Under the pieces are notes generated by a model. The model made no database searches. It was not told the DNA's origin and saw nothing but the letters and a program-made list of their open reading frames with translations. Position numbers and translations under genes: made by a program. DNA of 48,006 nucleotides from Pseudomonadota bacterium (lineage in GTDB: Bacteria > Pseudomonadota > Alphaproteobacteria > Acetobacterales > Acetobacteraceae), in assembly GCA_021846225.1 (NCBI GenBank), contig JAJZCG010000007.1:1-48006 (forward strand). Direction: 5' to 3'. Shown here one piece after another: positions 16,208-25,179 of this stretch (the stretch's first letter is position 1; each line of letters begins with the position of its first letter).

Positions 16208-17248
16208 TTGTCCAAATCCAGCGCCGCCGCCGCCGCAGGCCAAACCAACCGCACCGTTGTCTCCGCCTGGCTCTACCTCCTCTGTTTCATGATCTGGATC
16301 ATGGTCGGCATCGGCGGCTACACGCGCGAGACCGGCTCAGGCCTCTCCATCATGAACTGGGACCCCATCATCGGCACGCTCCCGCCCATGAGCGCCGCCG
16401 CCTGGAACGCCCTCTTCGCCAAATACCAAACCATCTCCCAGTACCAGATCCTGCACAAAGGCATGGACCTCGCCGGCTTCAAGCAGCTCTTCTGGCCTGA
16501 ATACACCCACCGCCTCTGGGGCCGCCTCATGGGCGCCGTCCTGCTGCTGCCGCTCATCGTCTTCGCCCTCACCGGCCGGCTTGAAAAACGGCTGATCCCC
16601 TGGCTGCTCCTGCTCTTCGTCATGGGCGGGCTGCAAGGCGCCATCGGCTGGTTCATGGTCTCCTCGGGCTTCTTCGCGGGCAGCACGGCGGTCGAGCCCT
16701 GGCGCCTCTCGCTGCATTTCTCCGCCGCCATGGTGCTCTATGTCTCCGTCCTCTGGACCGCACTCACCGTGCGACACCCCACGCCCACCGCCCCCTTCGC
16801 GCAGCGCGGCCTGCAACGCCTGACCATGCTGGCCATATTGCTGCTGTTCTGCACCATGTTCGCGGGCACCTTCGTCTCGGGCACCCACGCCATCTCGGTG
16901 TTCGACCCCGCAAAATCCATCGGCATCGGCATGCCCCCGCCGGGCTACCCGCACACCAGCTTCCTCTCCGACCAGGCGACCATCCTCTTCAATCATCAGG
17001 CCCTGGCCACCCTCACCACGCTGGTGCTGCTCATCACCGCCACCAAGGCCCTGCGCAGCAACGCCGGCACCCCCATCCGCGACGCCGGACTCGCCATCGC
17101 CTGCCTGGTGCTGCTGCAATTCACCCTGGGCGTCAGCGCCCTGGTCTCCAAAATGATCGACCTCGGCGTCGCCCATCAGATGAACGCGGTGCTGCTCCTC
17201 ACCGCCTGCATCCTGCTGCTGCACCGCCTGCGCGGCGCCACGGCATGA
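16208..17248 (+). CDS. ctaA: Heme A synthase, CtaA/Cox15 family, copy 1
   Basis: 346 residues, eight predicted membrane helices in two four-helix halves. Cox15/CtaA oxidises heme O to heme A in the inner membrane for aa3-type oxidases. The N-terminal half is canonical: GGYTRETGSGLSI (about residues 36-48), GMDLAGFKQLFWPEYTHR with the catalytic Glu98 and heme-ligand His101, and His170 in LSLHFSAAM. The C-terminal half keeps His263 and His323 but is altered: FNHQ replaces the usual QFxHR, and the usual FNTFPxMxG stretch is lost. The start is TTG 16208 with AGGAG at 16196-16200; earlier in-frame ATG 16151 has no such site. Coupled to the second copy. Confidence 0.87.
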   Translation: MSKSSAAAAAGQTNRTVVSAWLYLLCFMIWIMVGIGGYTRETGSGLSIMNWDPIIGTLPPMSAAAWNALFAKYQTISQYQILHKGMDLAGFKQLFWPEYTHRLWGRLMGAVLLLPLIVFALTGRLEKRLIPWLLLLFVMGGLQGAIGWFMVSSGFFAGSTAVEPWRLSLHFSAAMVLYVSVLWTALTVRHPTPTAPFAQRGLQRLTMLAILLLFCTMFAGTFVSGTHAISVFDPAKSIGIGMPPPGYPHTSFLSDQATILFNHQALATLTTLVLLITATKALRSNAGTPIRDAGLAIACLVLLQFTLGVSALVSKMIDLGVAHQMNAVLLLTACILLLHRLRGATA

Positions 17249-18369
17249 CCCGCGCGCGCGAAAACAACCCCACGCGCCCAAATAAGCCTGCGCGTGGGGT
17301 TGGCGGGGCGGCCACGCGCCCAAATAAACAAGTCGGCAACTGGCTCATCCTGCTCGCCTGCATGATCTTCGGCATGGTCATCGGCGGCGGCCACGCACGC
17401 ACCATCAACGCGGGTTTCTCCATTCAGGTCTGGCGGCCCATCACCGGCTTCATCCCGCCGATGACCGCGGCTGACTGGTCCTACCTCTTCGGCCTGTACC
17501 AAAAAACCGCGCTCTTCCAGTCCCACCCCATCAGCCTCGCCGCCTACAAGGCGCTGTTCTGGCCGATGTTCCTCGACCGCTGCTGGGGGCGGCTCATCGC
17601 CCTCACCTTCATCATCCCCTTCGTGTATTTCTGGTACACCGGGCAGCTCTCGCGGCGCCTCAAGCTCTGGCTCGGCGCCATCTTCCTGGCCGGCGCGGGC
17701 CAGGCCACCTACGGCTGGTACATGGTGCAAACCGGCATGTATCCCGGCGTGCTCTCACCGCCGCCCGCCTGGGCCGGGCCGCACCTCGTCTCCGCCATGC
17801 TGGTCCTCTTCGCCCTGCTCTGGACCGGTCTGACCATCCGCACCCCCACACCCGCGCATCTGCCCGGCGCCGCCCTGCTGCGCCGCCTCACCAGCGCCAG
17901 CCTCGCCCTCATCCTCCTCACCATGTTCTACGGTGCGCTGGTCGCCACCACCAACGCCATCACCGTGTTCAACACCTTCCCCACCATGGACGGCCAGTGG
18001 ATCCCCAAAGGCTTCCTCGCCATGCAGCCACTTTGGTGGAACTTCATCGCCAACCAGGCCACCGTGCAGTTCTGCCACCGGCTGCTGGCCACCATCACCG
18101 CGCTCACCGTGCTCGCCACCGCCATCCTCGGCCTGCGCGCCCCGCTGCCCCCGGCCCTGCGCGACAATTTTCTCATCGTCGCCGCCCTGGTGGCGTTGCA
18201 ATACCTGCTCGGGATGACCACCCTTATCCTGGCCGCGCCCGAGCTGGGCTATGTTCACGAACTCAACGCCGTGCTCCTGTTCGGCGCCACCACCCTGGCC
18301 CGCCACGGCCTGCGCGGCGCCACCGCGCAACACCGCCTCAGCCCATCCCTTGCCGTTGGAGCAGAATAA
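17245..18369 (+). CDS. CtaA/Cox15-family paralogue, copy 2, N-terminal catalytic residues lost
   Basis: 374 residues, eight predicted helices. ATG 17245 overlaps the copy-1 stop by 4 bases. In the N-terminal half the motif corresponding to WPEYTHR reads WPMFLDR, so Glu becomes Met108 and the heme-ligand His becomes Asp111, while His180 remains. The C-terminal half is textbook: FNTFPTMDG (about residues 242-250), PLWWNF, VQFCHR with His278, and VHELNAV with His338. The first 30 residues carry a duplicated TRPNK and lie over an inverted repeat. Alone it should not make heme A; a cofactor-holding partner of copy 1 is the inference. It could instead be a decaying duplicate, but the clean reading frame argues against that. 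Confidence 0.85.
   Translation: MTRARENNPTRPNKPARGVGGAATRPNKQVGNWLILLACMIFGMVIGGGHARTINAGFSIQVWRPITGFIPPMTAADWSYLFGLYQKTALFQSHPISLAAYKALFWPMFLDRCWGRLIALTFIIPFVYFWYTGQLSRRLKLWLGAIFLAGAGQATYGWYMVQTGMYPGVLSPPPAWAGPHLVSAMLVLFALLWTGLTIRTPTPAHLPGAALLRRLTSASLALILLTMFYGALVATTNAITVFNTFPTMDGQWIPKGFLAMQPLWWNFIANQATVQFCHRLLATITALTVLATAILGLRAPLPPALRDNFLIVAALVALQYLLGMTTLILAAPELGYVHELNAVLLFGATTLARHGLRGATAQHRLSPSLAVGAE
17266..17327 (+). repeat. inverted repeat plus 16-bp direct repeat in the ctaA copy-2 start region
   Basis: AACCCCACGCGC (17266-17277) and its exact inverse GCGCGTGGGGTT (17290-17301) form a 12-bp stem with a 12-base loop. CCACGCGCCCAAATAA occurs twice (17270-17285 and 17312-17327), producing the TRPNK duplication in the protein. 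A second, competing pairing is therefore possible, since both direct-repeat copies match the same complementary arm. Confidence 0.6.
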
Positions 18370-18370
18370 A

Positions 18371-19807
18371 TTGTCCGAAGCCCTGACCACCGCCGCCACC
18401 CTCTTCCACGGCACCAACGGGCTGGACCCGCACACCGCCGCCCGCCACATCGCCACCGCGACCGATGGCGCCGACGATGGCGAGCTGTTCCTCGAATACC
18501 GCGAATCCGAATCCATCAGCCTGGAGGACGGCCGCATCCGCGCCGCCAGTTTTGATACGCGCCGCGGCTTTGGCCTGCGCGCGGTGCTGGGCGAGGCCAG
18601 CTACTACGCCCATGCGGGCGAGATCACCGATGACGCCCTGGCCCGCGCCGCCGCCACCATCAAAGCCGCCAAATCGCTGGAACATTCCGCCACCGCCGCC
18701 GCCCCCGCCGCCGCGCAGGCCCCGCTCTACGCCGGGCTGAACCCCCTGGCCGAAATGCCGTTTTCCACCCGCGCCGGGCTGCTTCAGGAGATCGACGCCT
18801 TCGCCCGCGCGGCCGACCCGCGGGTCATCCAGGTCATGGCCAGCATCGCGGGTGAATGGCAGGCCATCGAGATCATCCGCGCCGATGCCACCCGCCTGGC
18901 CGACCTGCGCCCCCTGGTCCGCCTCAACATCTCCGTCGTGCTGGAACACAACGGGCGGCGCGAGTCCGGCTCGCACGGCGCGGGCGGGCGCACCTCCTAC
19001 GCCCCGCTCATCGCCCCGGCCTACTGGCAGGGCGCGGTGCATGAGGCCATCCGCCAAGCCGCCGTGAACCTTGAGAGCATCCCGGCCCCCGCTGGCGAAA
19101 TGCCGGTGGTCCTGGGCGCCGGCTGGCCCGGCATCCTGCTGCATGAGGCCATCGGCCACGGGCTGGAGGGGGATTTCAACCGCAAGCAGACCTCCGCCTT
19201 CGCCGGACTCATGGGCAGCCGCATCGCCTCCAAAGGCGTCACCGTGGTGGATGACGGCACCATCCCCAACCGCCGCGGCTCATTGACGATCGACGACGAA
19301 GGCACCCCCACCTCGCGCACCGTCTTAATTGAGGACGGCATCCTCACCGGCTTCCTGCAGGACCGCCAGAACGCCCGGCTGATGAACATGCGCGCCACCG
19401 GCAACGGGCGGCGCGAATCCTACGCCCACGCCCCCATGCCGCGCATGACCAACACCATCATGCTCGGCGGCGCGGCGAGCATGGACGACATGATCAAAAG
19501 CATCAAACGCGGCCTCTACGCGGTCAACTTCGGCGGCGGCCAGGTGGACATCACCTCCGGCAAATTCGTGTTCTCCGCCTCGGAGGCCTACATGATCGAG
19601 GACGGCAAAATCACCGCCCCGGTGAAGGGCGCCACCCTCATCGGCAACGGGCCGGACGCGCTGACCAAAGTGGAGATGATCGGCAACGACATGGAGCTGG
19701 ACCCCGGCATCGGCACCTGCGGCAAAAACGGCCAGGGCGTGCCCGTGGGCGTCGGCCAGCCGACCATGAAAATGTCCGGCCTCACGGTGGGCGGCACCGC
19801 CGCTTAA
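18371..19807 (+). CDS. tldD: Metalloprotease TldD
   Basis: 478 residues. TldD with TldE/PmbA forms a heterodimeric zinc protease that degrades unfolded peptides and matures some microcins. The zinc motif HEAIGH is present in LLHEAIGHGLEGDFNRK, and other landmarks are RRGSLTIDDEGTPTS, YAVNFGGGQVDITSGKFVF and GTCGKNGQGVPVGVGQP. The start is taken as TTG 18371 (LSEALTTAATLF), one base after the ctaA copy-2 stop, with GGAG at 18358-18361; the frame is open further upstream only through ctaA. The TldE partner is not in the window. Confidence 0.9.
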   Translation: MSEALTTAATLFHGTNGLDPHTAARHIATATDGADDGELFLEYRESESISLEDGRIRAASFDTRRGFGLRAVLGEASYYAHAGEITDDALARAAATIKAAKSLEHSATAAAPAAAQAPLYAGLNPLAEMPFSTRAGLLQEIDAFARAADPRVIQVMASIAGEWQAIEIIRADATRLADLRPLVRLNISVVLEHNGRRESGSHGAGGRTSYAPLIAPAYWQGAVHEAIRQAAVNLESIPAPAGEMPVVLGAGWPGILLHEAIGHGLEGDFNRKQTSAFAGLMGSRIASKGVTVVDDGTIPNRRGSLTIDDEGTPTSRTVLIEDGILTGFLQDRQNARLMNMRATGNGRRESYAHAPMPRMTNTIMLGGAASMDDMIKSIKRGLYAVNFGGGQVDITSGKFVFSASEAYMIEDGKITAPVKGATLIGNGPDALTKVEMIGNDMELDPGIGTCGKNGQGVPVGVGQPTMKMSGLTVGGTAA

Positions 19808-19845
19808 CCCCGCAAAACCAACCACTTCCCCAAAAAATTCCCCAA

Positions 19846-19863
19846 ACGCTCCACGTGGAGCGT
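19846..19863. terminator. 18-bp perfect palindrome between convergent genes
   Basis: ACGCTCCACGTGGAGCGT is fully self-complementary and sits in the 55-base gap between tldD (+) and the FGGY kinase (-), its last base being part of the kinase stop codon. It has no unpaired loop and no T-run, so a terminator role is uncertain; a protein-binding site is an alternative. Confidence 0.4.
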
Positions 19864-21350
19864 CACCTCACATCCCAAAGCCGGTGGTTAACCTCCACCA
19901 GCCCCGCCTGCGCATCCTTATAAATCGCGAACAACCGGCCATACATCTCATGCGCCGCCGCATCCGGCGCGGTCACGTCCAGCAGCCGCACGCACCGCGC
20001 CACCGCCTGCGCGGGTGAGGCAAACACCCCCACGCCAACCCCCGCCACCAGCGCCGCGCCAAACGAGGCATCGCCCGCCTCGGTCCGCTCCACCACCAGC
20101 CCGGTCACATCGGCGATGATCCTGCGCCAGGCCGCGCTGCGCGCCCCGCCGCCCATCAGCCGTATCACCCCAAATTCCAGCCCCAGCCCGCGCGCCGCCG
20201 TCAACAAATCATTGATCGAAAACGCAATCCCCTCATAGAGCGCACGGGCGAAATGCGCCCGCGTGTGGGAAATCGTCAGCCCGATGAAATCCCCGCGCAG
20301 CAGCGGGTCCCAATAGGGTGCGCGCTCACCCTGCAAATACGGGTGAAACAGCAGCCCCTCCGCCCCGGCCGGCACCTCGCCCGCCAGCATGTCCATTTCC
20401 GCGAACCCGCCCTGCGCGAACATCAAATCGCGCAGCCAGCGATGCGCCGAGGCGCAGGAATTCGTCCCCGTCGCGGTGTAGTACATCCCCGGCATGATAT
20501 GCGGATAACAGGACACCGGCGGGTTCACACTCGGCCCCTGCGTCGCCAGATACAACACCCCCGCCGTCGCCAGCTTCACCCCGCCCACCCCGGGCGTGAC
20601 AGCCCCCACGCCAAAAAACTCCACCGTGGTATCGTTCGCGCCGCACACCACCGGCGTTCCCGCCGCCAGCCCGCAGGCCGCCGCGGCGCCGGGCAACACG
20701 CCGCCCACCACCGATGCCGCCTCCACAATCGGCGGCAGGCGCGCCATGTCCCAGCCGATCAACCCGCAAAGCTCGGCTGACCAGCCGCGCGTGGCGTCCT
20801 CGGCCAGCAGGCTGCCCACCGCGTCGGAGAAATCCGTCTCCCATGTTCCGGTCAGGCAGTAACGCAGATAATCCTTCGCCAGATACAGCCGGCGCACCCG
20901 CGCCATCACCTCCGGCTCATGGTTCTGCAGCCAGGCCAGCATCGCCAGCGTCCAGGTCGGGTTCACCCGGTTCAGGCCGATCTCCACAATCCGCGCCCCG
21001 GCCCGCGCCTGCAACGCGGCCGCCTCGGCGGCGCTGCGCTGGTCGTTCCACATAATCGCCGGGCGCAGCACCTGGCCCGCCGCATCGCACAGCACCGGAA
21101 TATGCGCCCCGGCCGAAACGCCAACCCCCGCGATTTCCTCACCCCCGATCTCCGCCGCCGCCAGCGCCTCGGGCACCGCCCGGCACAACGCCGCGAACCA
21201 TTCCGCCGGGTCCTGCTCGGACCATCCCGGCCGCGCCACCACGGTGGTCACCGGCGCGCGCGCCTCGCCCGCAAGCTCCCCGGCCGCGTTGATGATCGAG
21301 ACCTTGAGGCTGCTCGCCCCCAGATCGATGCCGCACAGATATTTTCTCAT
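19863..21350 (-). CDS. xylB: FGGY-family carbohydrate kinase, xylulokinase-like
   Basis: 495 residues. FGGY kinases phosphorylate sugars or polyols with ATP. The N-terminal phosphate loop GIDLGASSLKVSI, the substrate-side stretch RPAIMWNDQR (about residues 96-105), the second-domain loop VVCGANDTTVEFFGVGA, the GERAPYWDP signature and the ATP-site MGGGARSAAWRRIIAD are all visible. WSEQDPAEWF and AIMWNDQR favour D-xylulose kinases, but specificity in this family is not secure from sequence. It overlaps murI by 4 bases at the end of the mreC-rodA-murI operon, an unusual place for a sugar kinase. Confidence 0.8.
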   Translation of the reverse strand: MRKYLCGIDLGASSLKVSIINAAGELAGEARAPVTTVVARPGWSEQDPAEWFAALCRAVPEALAAAEIGGEEIAGVGVSAGAHIPVLCDAAGQVLRPAIMWNDQRSAAEAAALQARAGARIVEIGLNRVNPTWTLAMLAWLQNHEPEVMARVRRLYLAKDYLRYCLTGTWETDFSDAVGSLLAEDATRGWSAELCGLIGWDMARLPPIVEAASVVGGVLPGAAAACGLAAGTPVVCGANDTTVEFFGVGAVTPGVGGVKLATAGVLYLATQGPSVNPPVSCYPHIMPGMYYTATGTNSCASAHRWLRDLMFAQGGFAEMDMLAGEVPAGAEGLLFHPYLQGERAPYWDPLLRGDFIGLTISHTRAHFARALYEGIAFSINDLLTAARGLGLEFGVIRLMGGGARSAAWRRIIADVTGLVVERTEAGDASFGAALVAGVGVGVFASPAQAVARCVRLLDVTAPDAAAHEMYGRLFAIYKDAQAGLVEVNHRLWDVR

Positions 21351-22126
21351 AACGCTCCCTGCCGGATCTCATAAAACCCGAATTCCGCCAGCCGCGGCCG
21401 CATGATCTCCAGATCCGGCAACGGCGCGGTGAACCACGCCGCCCCCGCGCGCGGCTCCGGCGCGGCGGATAATCCCTCCGTCACCGCCAGTGTGCGCCGT
21501 GCCACCCCCAGCGCCGGGTCAAACCACGTCACGCCCGGATAAAGCGCCTCGAACTCAGGGTGCAGAAACGTGTAATGCGTGCAGCCCAGGGCCACCGCGT
21601 CAATCCGCCCGGCGCCCGGCTGGTTGAACAGCGGCGCCACCGCACTGGCCACATCCACCGCCTGGCCGCGGAATTTCCGCTCCGCCAGCGCCGCCAGCGT
21701 GGGCGCACCCAGGCTGTGGATTTCACAATCGGGCGCGAAGGTTTCGATCAGCTCGCGCAGATATGCGCGGCGCACCGTCGCGGCGGTCGCCAAAACACCG
21801 ATCACCCTGGTTTTGCTCGCCGCCGCCGCCGGTTTGATCGGCGGCACGCAGCCGATGAAAGGCAGCGCATACGCCGCCCGCAACGCACCCAGCGCGATGG
21901 TGCTGGCCGTGTTGCACGCCACCACCACCGCATCCGGTTTCAAAAACGCTATGGCCTTGCCGATAAGCCCCACGATATGCGCCAGCAGCACCGCATCGGG
22001 TTTTTCGCCATAGGGGAAAAATCCGTTATCGGCGAGGTAGCTGATCCGCGCGCCCGGCTGCAACCGGCGGATCTCGCGCACCACCCCCAGCCCGCCAATC
22101 CCTGAATCAAAAACAAGCAGATGCAT
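21347..22126 (-). CDS. murI: Glutamate racemase
   Basis: 259 residues. It converts L- to D-glutamate for peptidoglycan stems using two cysteines. Both are present in family context: Cys71 in VVACNTASTIALG and Cys182 in LGCTHYTFLHPEF. The N-terminal FDSGIGGLGVVREI and ADNGFFPYGEK are also diagnostic. ATG 22126 lies 9 bases after the rodA stop. Its location behind mrdA-rodA ties precursor supply to the lateral-wall synthesis machinery. Confidence 0.94.
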   Translation of the reverse strand: MHLLVFDSGIGGLGVVREIRRLQPGARISYLADNGFFPYGEKPDAVLLAHIVGLIGKAIAFLKPDAVVVACNTASTIALGALRAAYALPFIGCVPPIKPAAAASKTRVIGVLATAATVRRAYLRELIETFAPDCEIHSLGAPTLAALAERKFRGQAVDVASAVAPLFNQPGAGRIDAVALGCTHYTFLHPEFEALYPGVTWFDPALGVARRTLAVTEGLSAAPEPRAGAAWFTAPLPDLEIMRPRLAEFGFYEIRQGAL

Positions 22127-22135
22127 GGCGGCGCC

Positions 22136-23296
22136 TCAGAACTCCTCGCTGGCGAATTCCACATCGCGATGCACATGCACCGACATCAACACGCCAAACC
22201 CCAGCATCACCGCCGTCAGCGCCGAGCCGCCATAGGAAATCAGCGGCAGCGGCACGCCCCCCACCGGGATCAGCCCCATCACCATCGAGAGATTGACAAA
22301 ACAGTACAGGAAAAAATTCGCAGCCACCCCCAGCGCCACCAGCCGCCCATACACATGCCCGCATGAAATCGCGGTATACAGCGCCATGGCGATAATGGAG
22401 AACAGCAGCACCAGCACCGCCATGCTGCCCAGAAAACCAAACTCCTCGGCGATGATGGTGAACACGAAATCGGTCTGTTTCTCGGGCAGGAAATTAAGCT
22501 GGTTCTGCGTGCCGTGCAGATACCCCTGGCCGGTCAGCCCGCCCGAACCCAGCGCGATTTTCGACTGGATGATGTTATACCCAGCCCCCAGCGGGTCCGA
22601 GCCCGGATTCAGGAAGGTGGTGATGCGCGCGCGCTGGTAGTCGTGCAGGTGATGGTAAAGCAGGGGGGCCGCCACCAGCATCACCCCCAGCAAAATCGCG
22701 AACTTCCACCAGCGCACCCCCGCCCCCAGCATCACCGTGGCGCCGATCATCGCGGTGATCACGGCGGTGCCCAGATTCGGCTCCTTCAATATCAGCCCAA
22801 CAGGCAGCAAAATCGCCGCCACCGCCGGCAGCAGGAACAAAGCCTCGTTCAGCCGCTCCTGCGTGGCGCGGCGGAAATACGCCGCCAGCCCCAGGGTGAG
22901 AAACAGCTTCATCAGCTCGCTCGGCTGAATTTCCATGCCCCCCACGGTCATCCACCGCTTCGCGCCCAACCCGGTATGGCCGAACTTCATCACCACCAGC
23001 AGCAGCAGCACCCCCAGCGCGTAGGCCGGCCAGGAGATTTTGGCGATCTGGCGAATATCCACCATCGCGATCCCCAGCATCAGCACCAGCGCGCCGATGA
23101 AGCGGAACAGCTGGCTGTCGGCATAGGGCCGGGGCGCGCCACCGGCGGCGGAATACAGCGCGGTATACCCCACCCCCGCCAGCAGGCAGACACACAGCAC
23201 GAACAGCCAGTTAACACGCAGGAGCTTGCGCATCAGGCCGAAGGAACGGTCGCGAAACGGCCGTTGCGGCGCCAGCCTTTCGGAATCCATCATCAT
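22136..23296 (-). CDS. rodA: Peptidoglycan glycosyltransferase RodA (SEDS family)
   Basis: 386 residues with about ten membrane helices. RodA polymerises glycan strands for cell elongation with PBP2. SEDS landmarks: GLGAKRWMTVGGMEIQPSELMKL (key GMEIQPSE) and KEPNLGTAVI with the catalytic Asp-region equivalent, then FLPEKQTDFVFTIIAEEFGF and GLIPVGGVPLPLISYGGSAL. Three consecutive ATG codons open the gene; the first overlaps the mrdA stop by 4 bases, so the two are coupled. Confidence 0.94.
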   Translation of the reverse strand: MMMDSERLAPQRPFRDRSFGLMRKLLRVNWLFVLCVCLLAGVGYTALYSAAGGAPRPYADSQLFRFIGALVLMLGIAMVDIRQIAKISWPAYALGVLLLLVVMKFGHTGLGAKRWMTVGGMEIQPSELMKLFLTLGLAAYFRRATQERLNEALFLLPAVAAILLPVGLILKEPNLGTAVITAMIGATVMLGAGVRWWKFAILLGVMLVAAPLLYHHLHDYQRARITTFLNPGSDPLGAGYNIIQSKIALGSGGLTGQGYLHGTQNQLNFLPEKQTDFVFTIIAEEFGFLGSMAVLVLLFSIIAMALYTAISCGHVYGRLVALGVAANFFLYCFVNLSMVMGLIPVGGVPLPLISYGGSALTAVMLGFGVLMSVHVHRDVEFASEEF

Positions 23297-25143
23297 GCCG
23301 CCCCGCCTCCCAACGGCACATCCCGCCCGGCGGGGTCATGGGTCAGCGCATGGGTCATCAACGCATTGGCGATCGGCGCCGCCGCCACCCCGCCGTAATC
23401 TCCATGCTCGATCACCACGGCCACCGCATAGCGCGGATTGTCATACGGCGCGTAGGCGACAAACAGCGCATTGGGCCGCTGCGCCCAGGCCATGGTGAGG
23501 TCGTTGAACCCCTGCCGCTTCTCCCTTGCGGTGTTGTCGTGCACCTGGGCGGTGCCGGTCTTGCCCGCCATCTGCACATCCGGCAGAGTAAGCCGGTCGG
23601 CATAGGCCGTGCCCGCCGGGGTGTTCACCACCTCGAACAACCCCTGGCGGACGATCGCCAGATGCGCCGGGTCAACATCGAGCACCGGCCAGTCCCCCGG
23701 GGTGGAGCCAATCTGCAACGTCCCGGCGATCCGCCGCGTGATATGCGGGCCAACCGCGCTGCCGGTCGCCACCCGCGCGATCATCGTGGCCAGCGCCAAC
23801 GGCGTGAGCTGGGTGTAGCCCTGGCCGATACCCTGCACCACGGTGCTGCCCTCCACCCAGTGAATCCCATGCTGGCGCGCCCAATCCAGCGTCGGCACCA
23901 ACCCCGTCTCGGCATCGGGCAGGTCCACGCCCAGATCCGTGCCAAGCCCCATCACCGTGGCCATCGCCGCGATCCGGTCGATCCCCACCCCCAGCGCCAC
24001 CTGATAGAAAAACACGTCGCAGCTCACCTGCAACGCCGTCGTCACGGTGATGGAGCCATGGGCCGTATGGTTGTCGCACCAGAACACATGGTCACCCAGC
24101 TTGAAAAACCCCGGGCAGGTCAAAATCGTCTCCGCCGTGAGGGTGCCCGCCTTCATCGCCGCCAGCGCCACGGTGGGCTTGAAGGTGGAGCCGGGCGCGA
24201 ACAAACCCGAAACCGCCTTGTTCTGCAACGGGTGGCCCGGATCGGCCATCCAGGCATTCCAGGTCGCCTGCGGCACGCCCTTGTCAAACAGCGACGGATC
24301 AAACGAGGGGCTGCTCGCCAGCGCCAGAATCTCGCCGGTGCTGGCATCGAGCATCACCACCGCCCCGGTCTGGTCTTTAAGCCCCTGCACCGCCAGCGCC
24401 TGCAACCCGGCATCCAGCGCCAGCGTCACCTCCTGCCCCGGCGTGCCCGGGTCATGCGCCACCTGGCGCACCACCTGGCCATGCACGTTGGTTTCCATCT
24501 GCACAAAGCCCGGCACGCCGCGCAGCACCGCGTCCTGCGCCGCCTCCGCCCCGGTGCGGCCAATACGCATGCCCGGCAGGCTGAGCACCGGGTCCGCCGC
24601 CGCCTCGCGCTGGTTGGGCCGGGCCACGTAGCCAACCGCATGCGCGAGCCCCGGGCCGAACGGGTAGGAGCGGCTGGCCCCCACCTCCACCACAACGCCG
24701 GGCAGGTCCGGCGTGTTCACCTCCAGCGCCGCCATGTCCGGCCAGTCCAGATAATCCTTCAGCAGCACCGGAATATAGCCGGGCCGATGCGCCAGCTCAG
24801 CGGCGATGCGCGCCTTCTCATCATCGGGCAGCGGCACCAGCCGGTAGAAATTATCCAGCACCGCCTGCGGGTCCGGCGCCAGCGCCTGCATGAAAAGCGC
24901 GCGCCAGTGCTGCTGGTTGCCCGCCAGCACGGTGCCGAAACGGTCTGTGATCAACCCGCGCAGCGGCGCTTCCAGCCGCTCGGAAATCGAGTTCTGCTCG
25001 GCCATCAGCGCGTATTTGCCGTGTTTGGCGACCTGCAGATTATACAGCCGCCCCGCGATGGCGCCAAAGATGCCAAATTGCGCCGTGCCGATGAGCAGCG
25101 CGCGGCGGGTAAAAGCGGCGCGGTCCTTGGCATCACGCTTCAT
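23293..25143 (-). CDS. mrdA: Penicillin-binding protein 2 (transpeptidase of the elongasome)
   Basis: 616 residues. One N-terminal membrane helix (about residues 14-33), a pedestal domain, then the transpeptidase. Active-site motifs: Ser319 in GSTFKP, the SxN-type motif in VSCDVFF, and KTGTAQV near residue 540. The family signature GLITDRFGTVLA is at about residues 63-74. Length is normal for class B PBP2. The gene is followed by overlapping rodA and preceded by mreD with a 36-base gap. Confidence 0.94.
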   Translation of the reverse strand: MKRDAKDRAAFTRRALLIGTAQFGIFGAIAGRLYNLQVAKHGKYALMAEQNSISERLEAPLRGLITDRFGTVLAGNQQHWRALFMQALAPDPQAVLDNFYRLVPLPDDEKARIAAELAHRPGYIPVLLKDYLDWPDMAALEVNTPDLPGVVVEVGASRSYPFGPGLAHAVGYVARPNQREAAADPVLSLPGMRIGRTGAEAAQDAVLRGVPGFVQMETNVHGQVVRQVAHDPGTPGQEVTLALDAGLQALAVQGLKDQTGAVVMLDASTGEILALASSPSFDPSLFDKGVPQATWNAWMADPGHPLQNKAVSGLFAPGSTFKPTVALAAMKAGTLTAETILTCPGFFKLGDHVFWCDNHTAHGSITVTTALQVSCDVFFYQVALGVGIDRIAAMATVMGLGTDLGVDLPDAETGLVPTLDWARQHGIHWVEGSTVVQGIGQGYTQLTPLALATMIARVATGSAVGPHITRRIAGTLQIGSTPGDWPVLDVDPAHLAIVRQGLFEVVNTPAGTAYADRLTLPDVQMAGKTGTAQVHDNTAREKRQGFNDLTMAWAQRPNALFVAYAPYDNPRYAVAVVIEHGDYGGVAAAPIANALMTHALTHDPAGRDVPLGGGAA

Positions 25144-25179
25144 GACGCACGTCCCCCGCCGGCAGGCGCAAACCCAGCA

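Noticed and set aside
17245-18369. Copy 2 of ctaA as a pseudogene
   Set aside because: The frame is intact over 374 codons, the C-terminal motifs are better kept than in copy 1, and it is coupled at both ends. Functional constraint is more likely.
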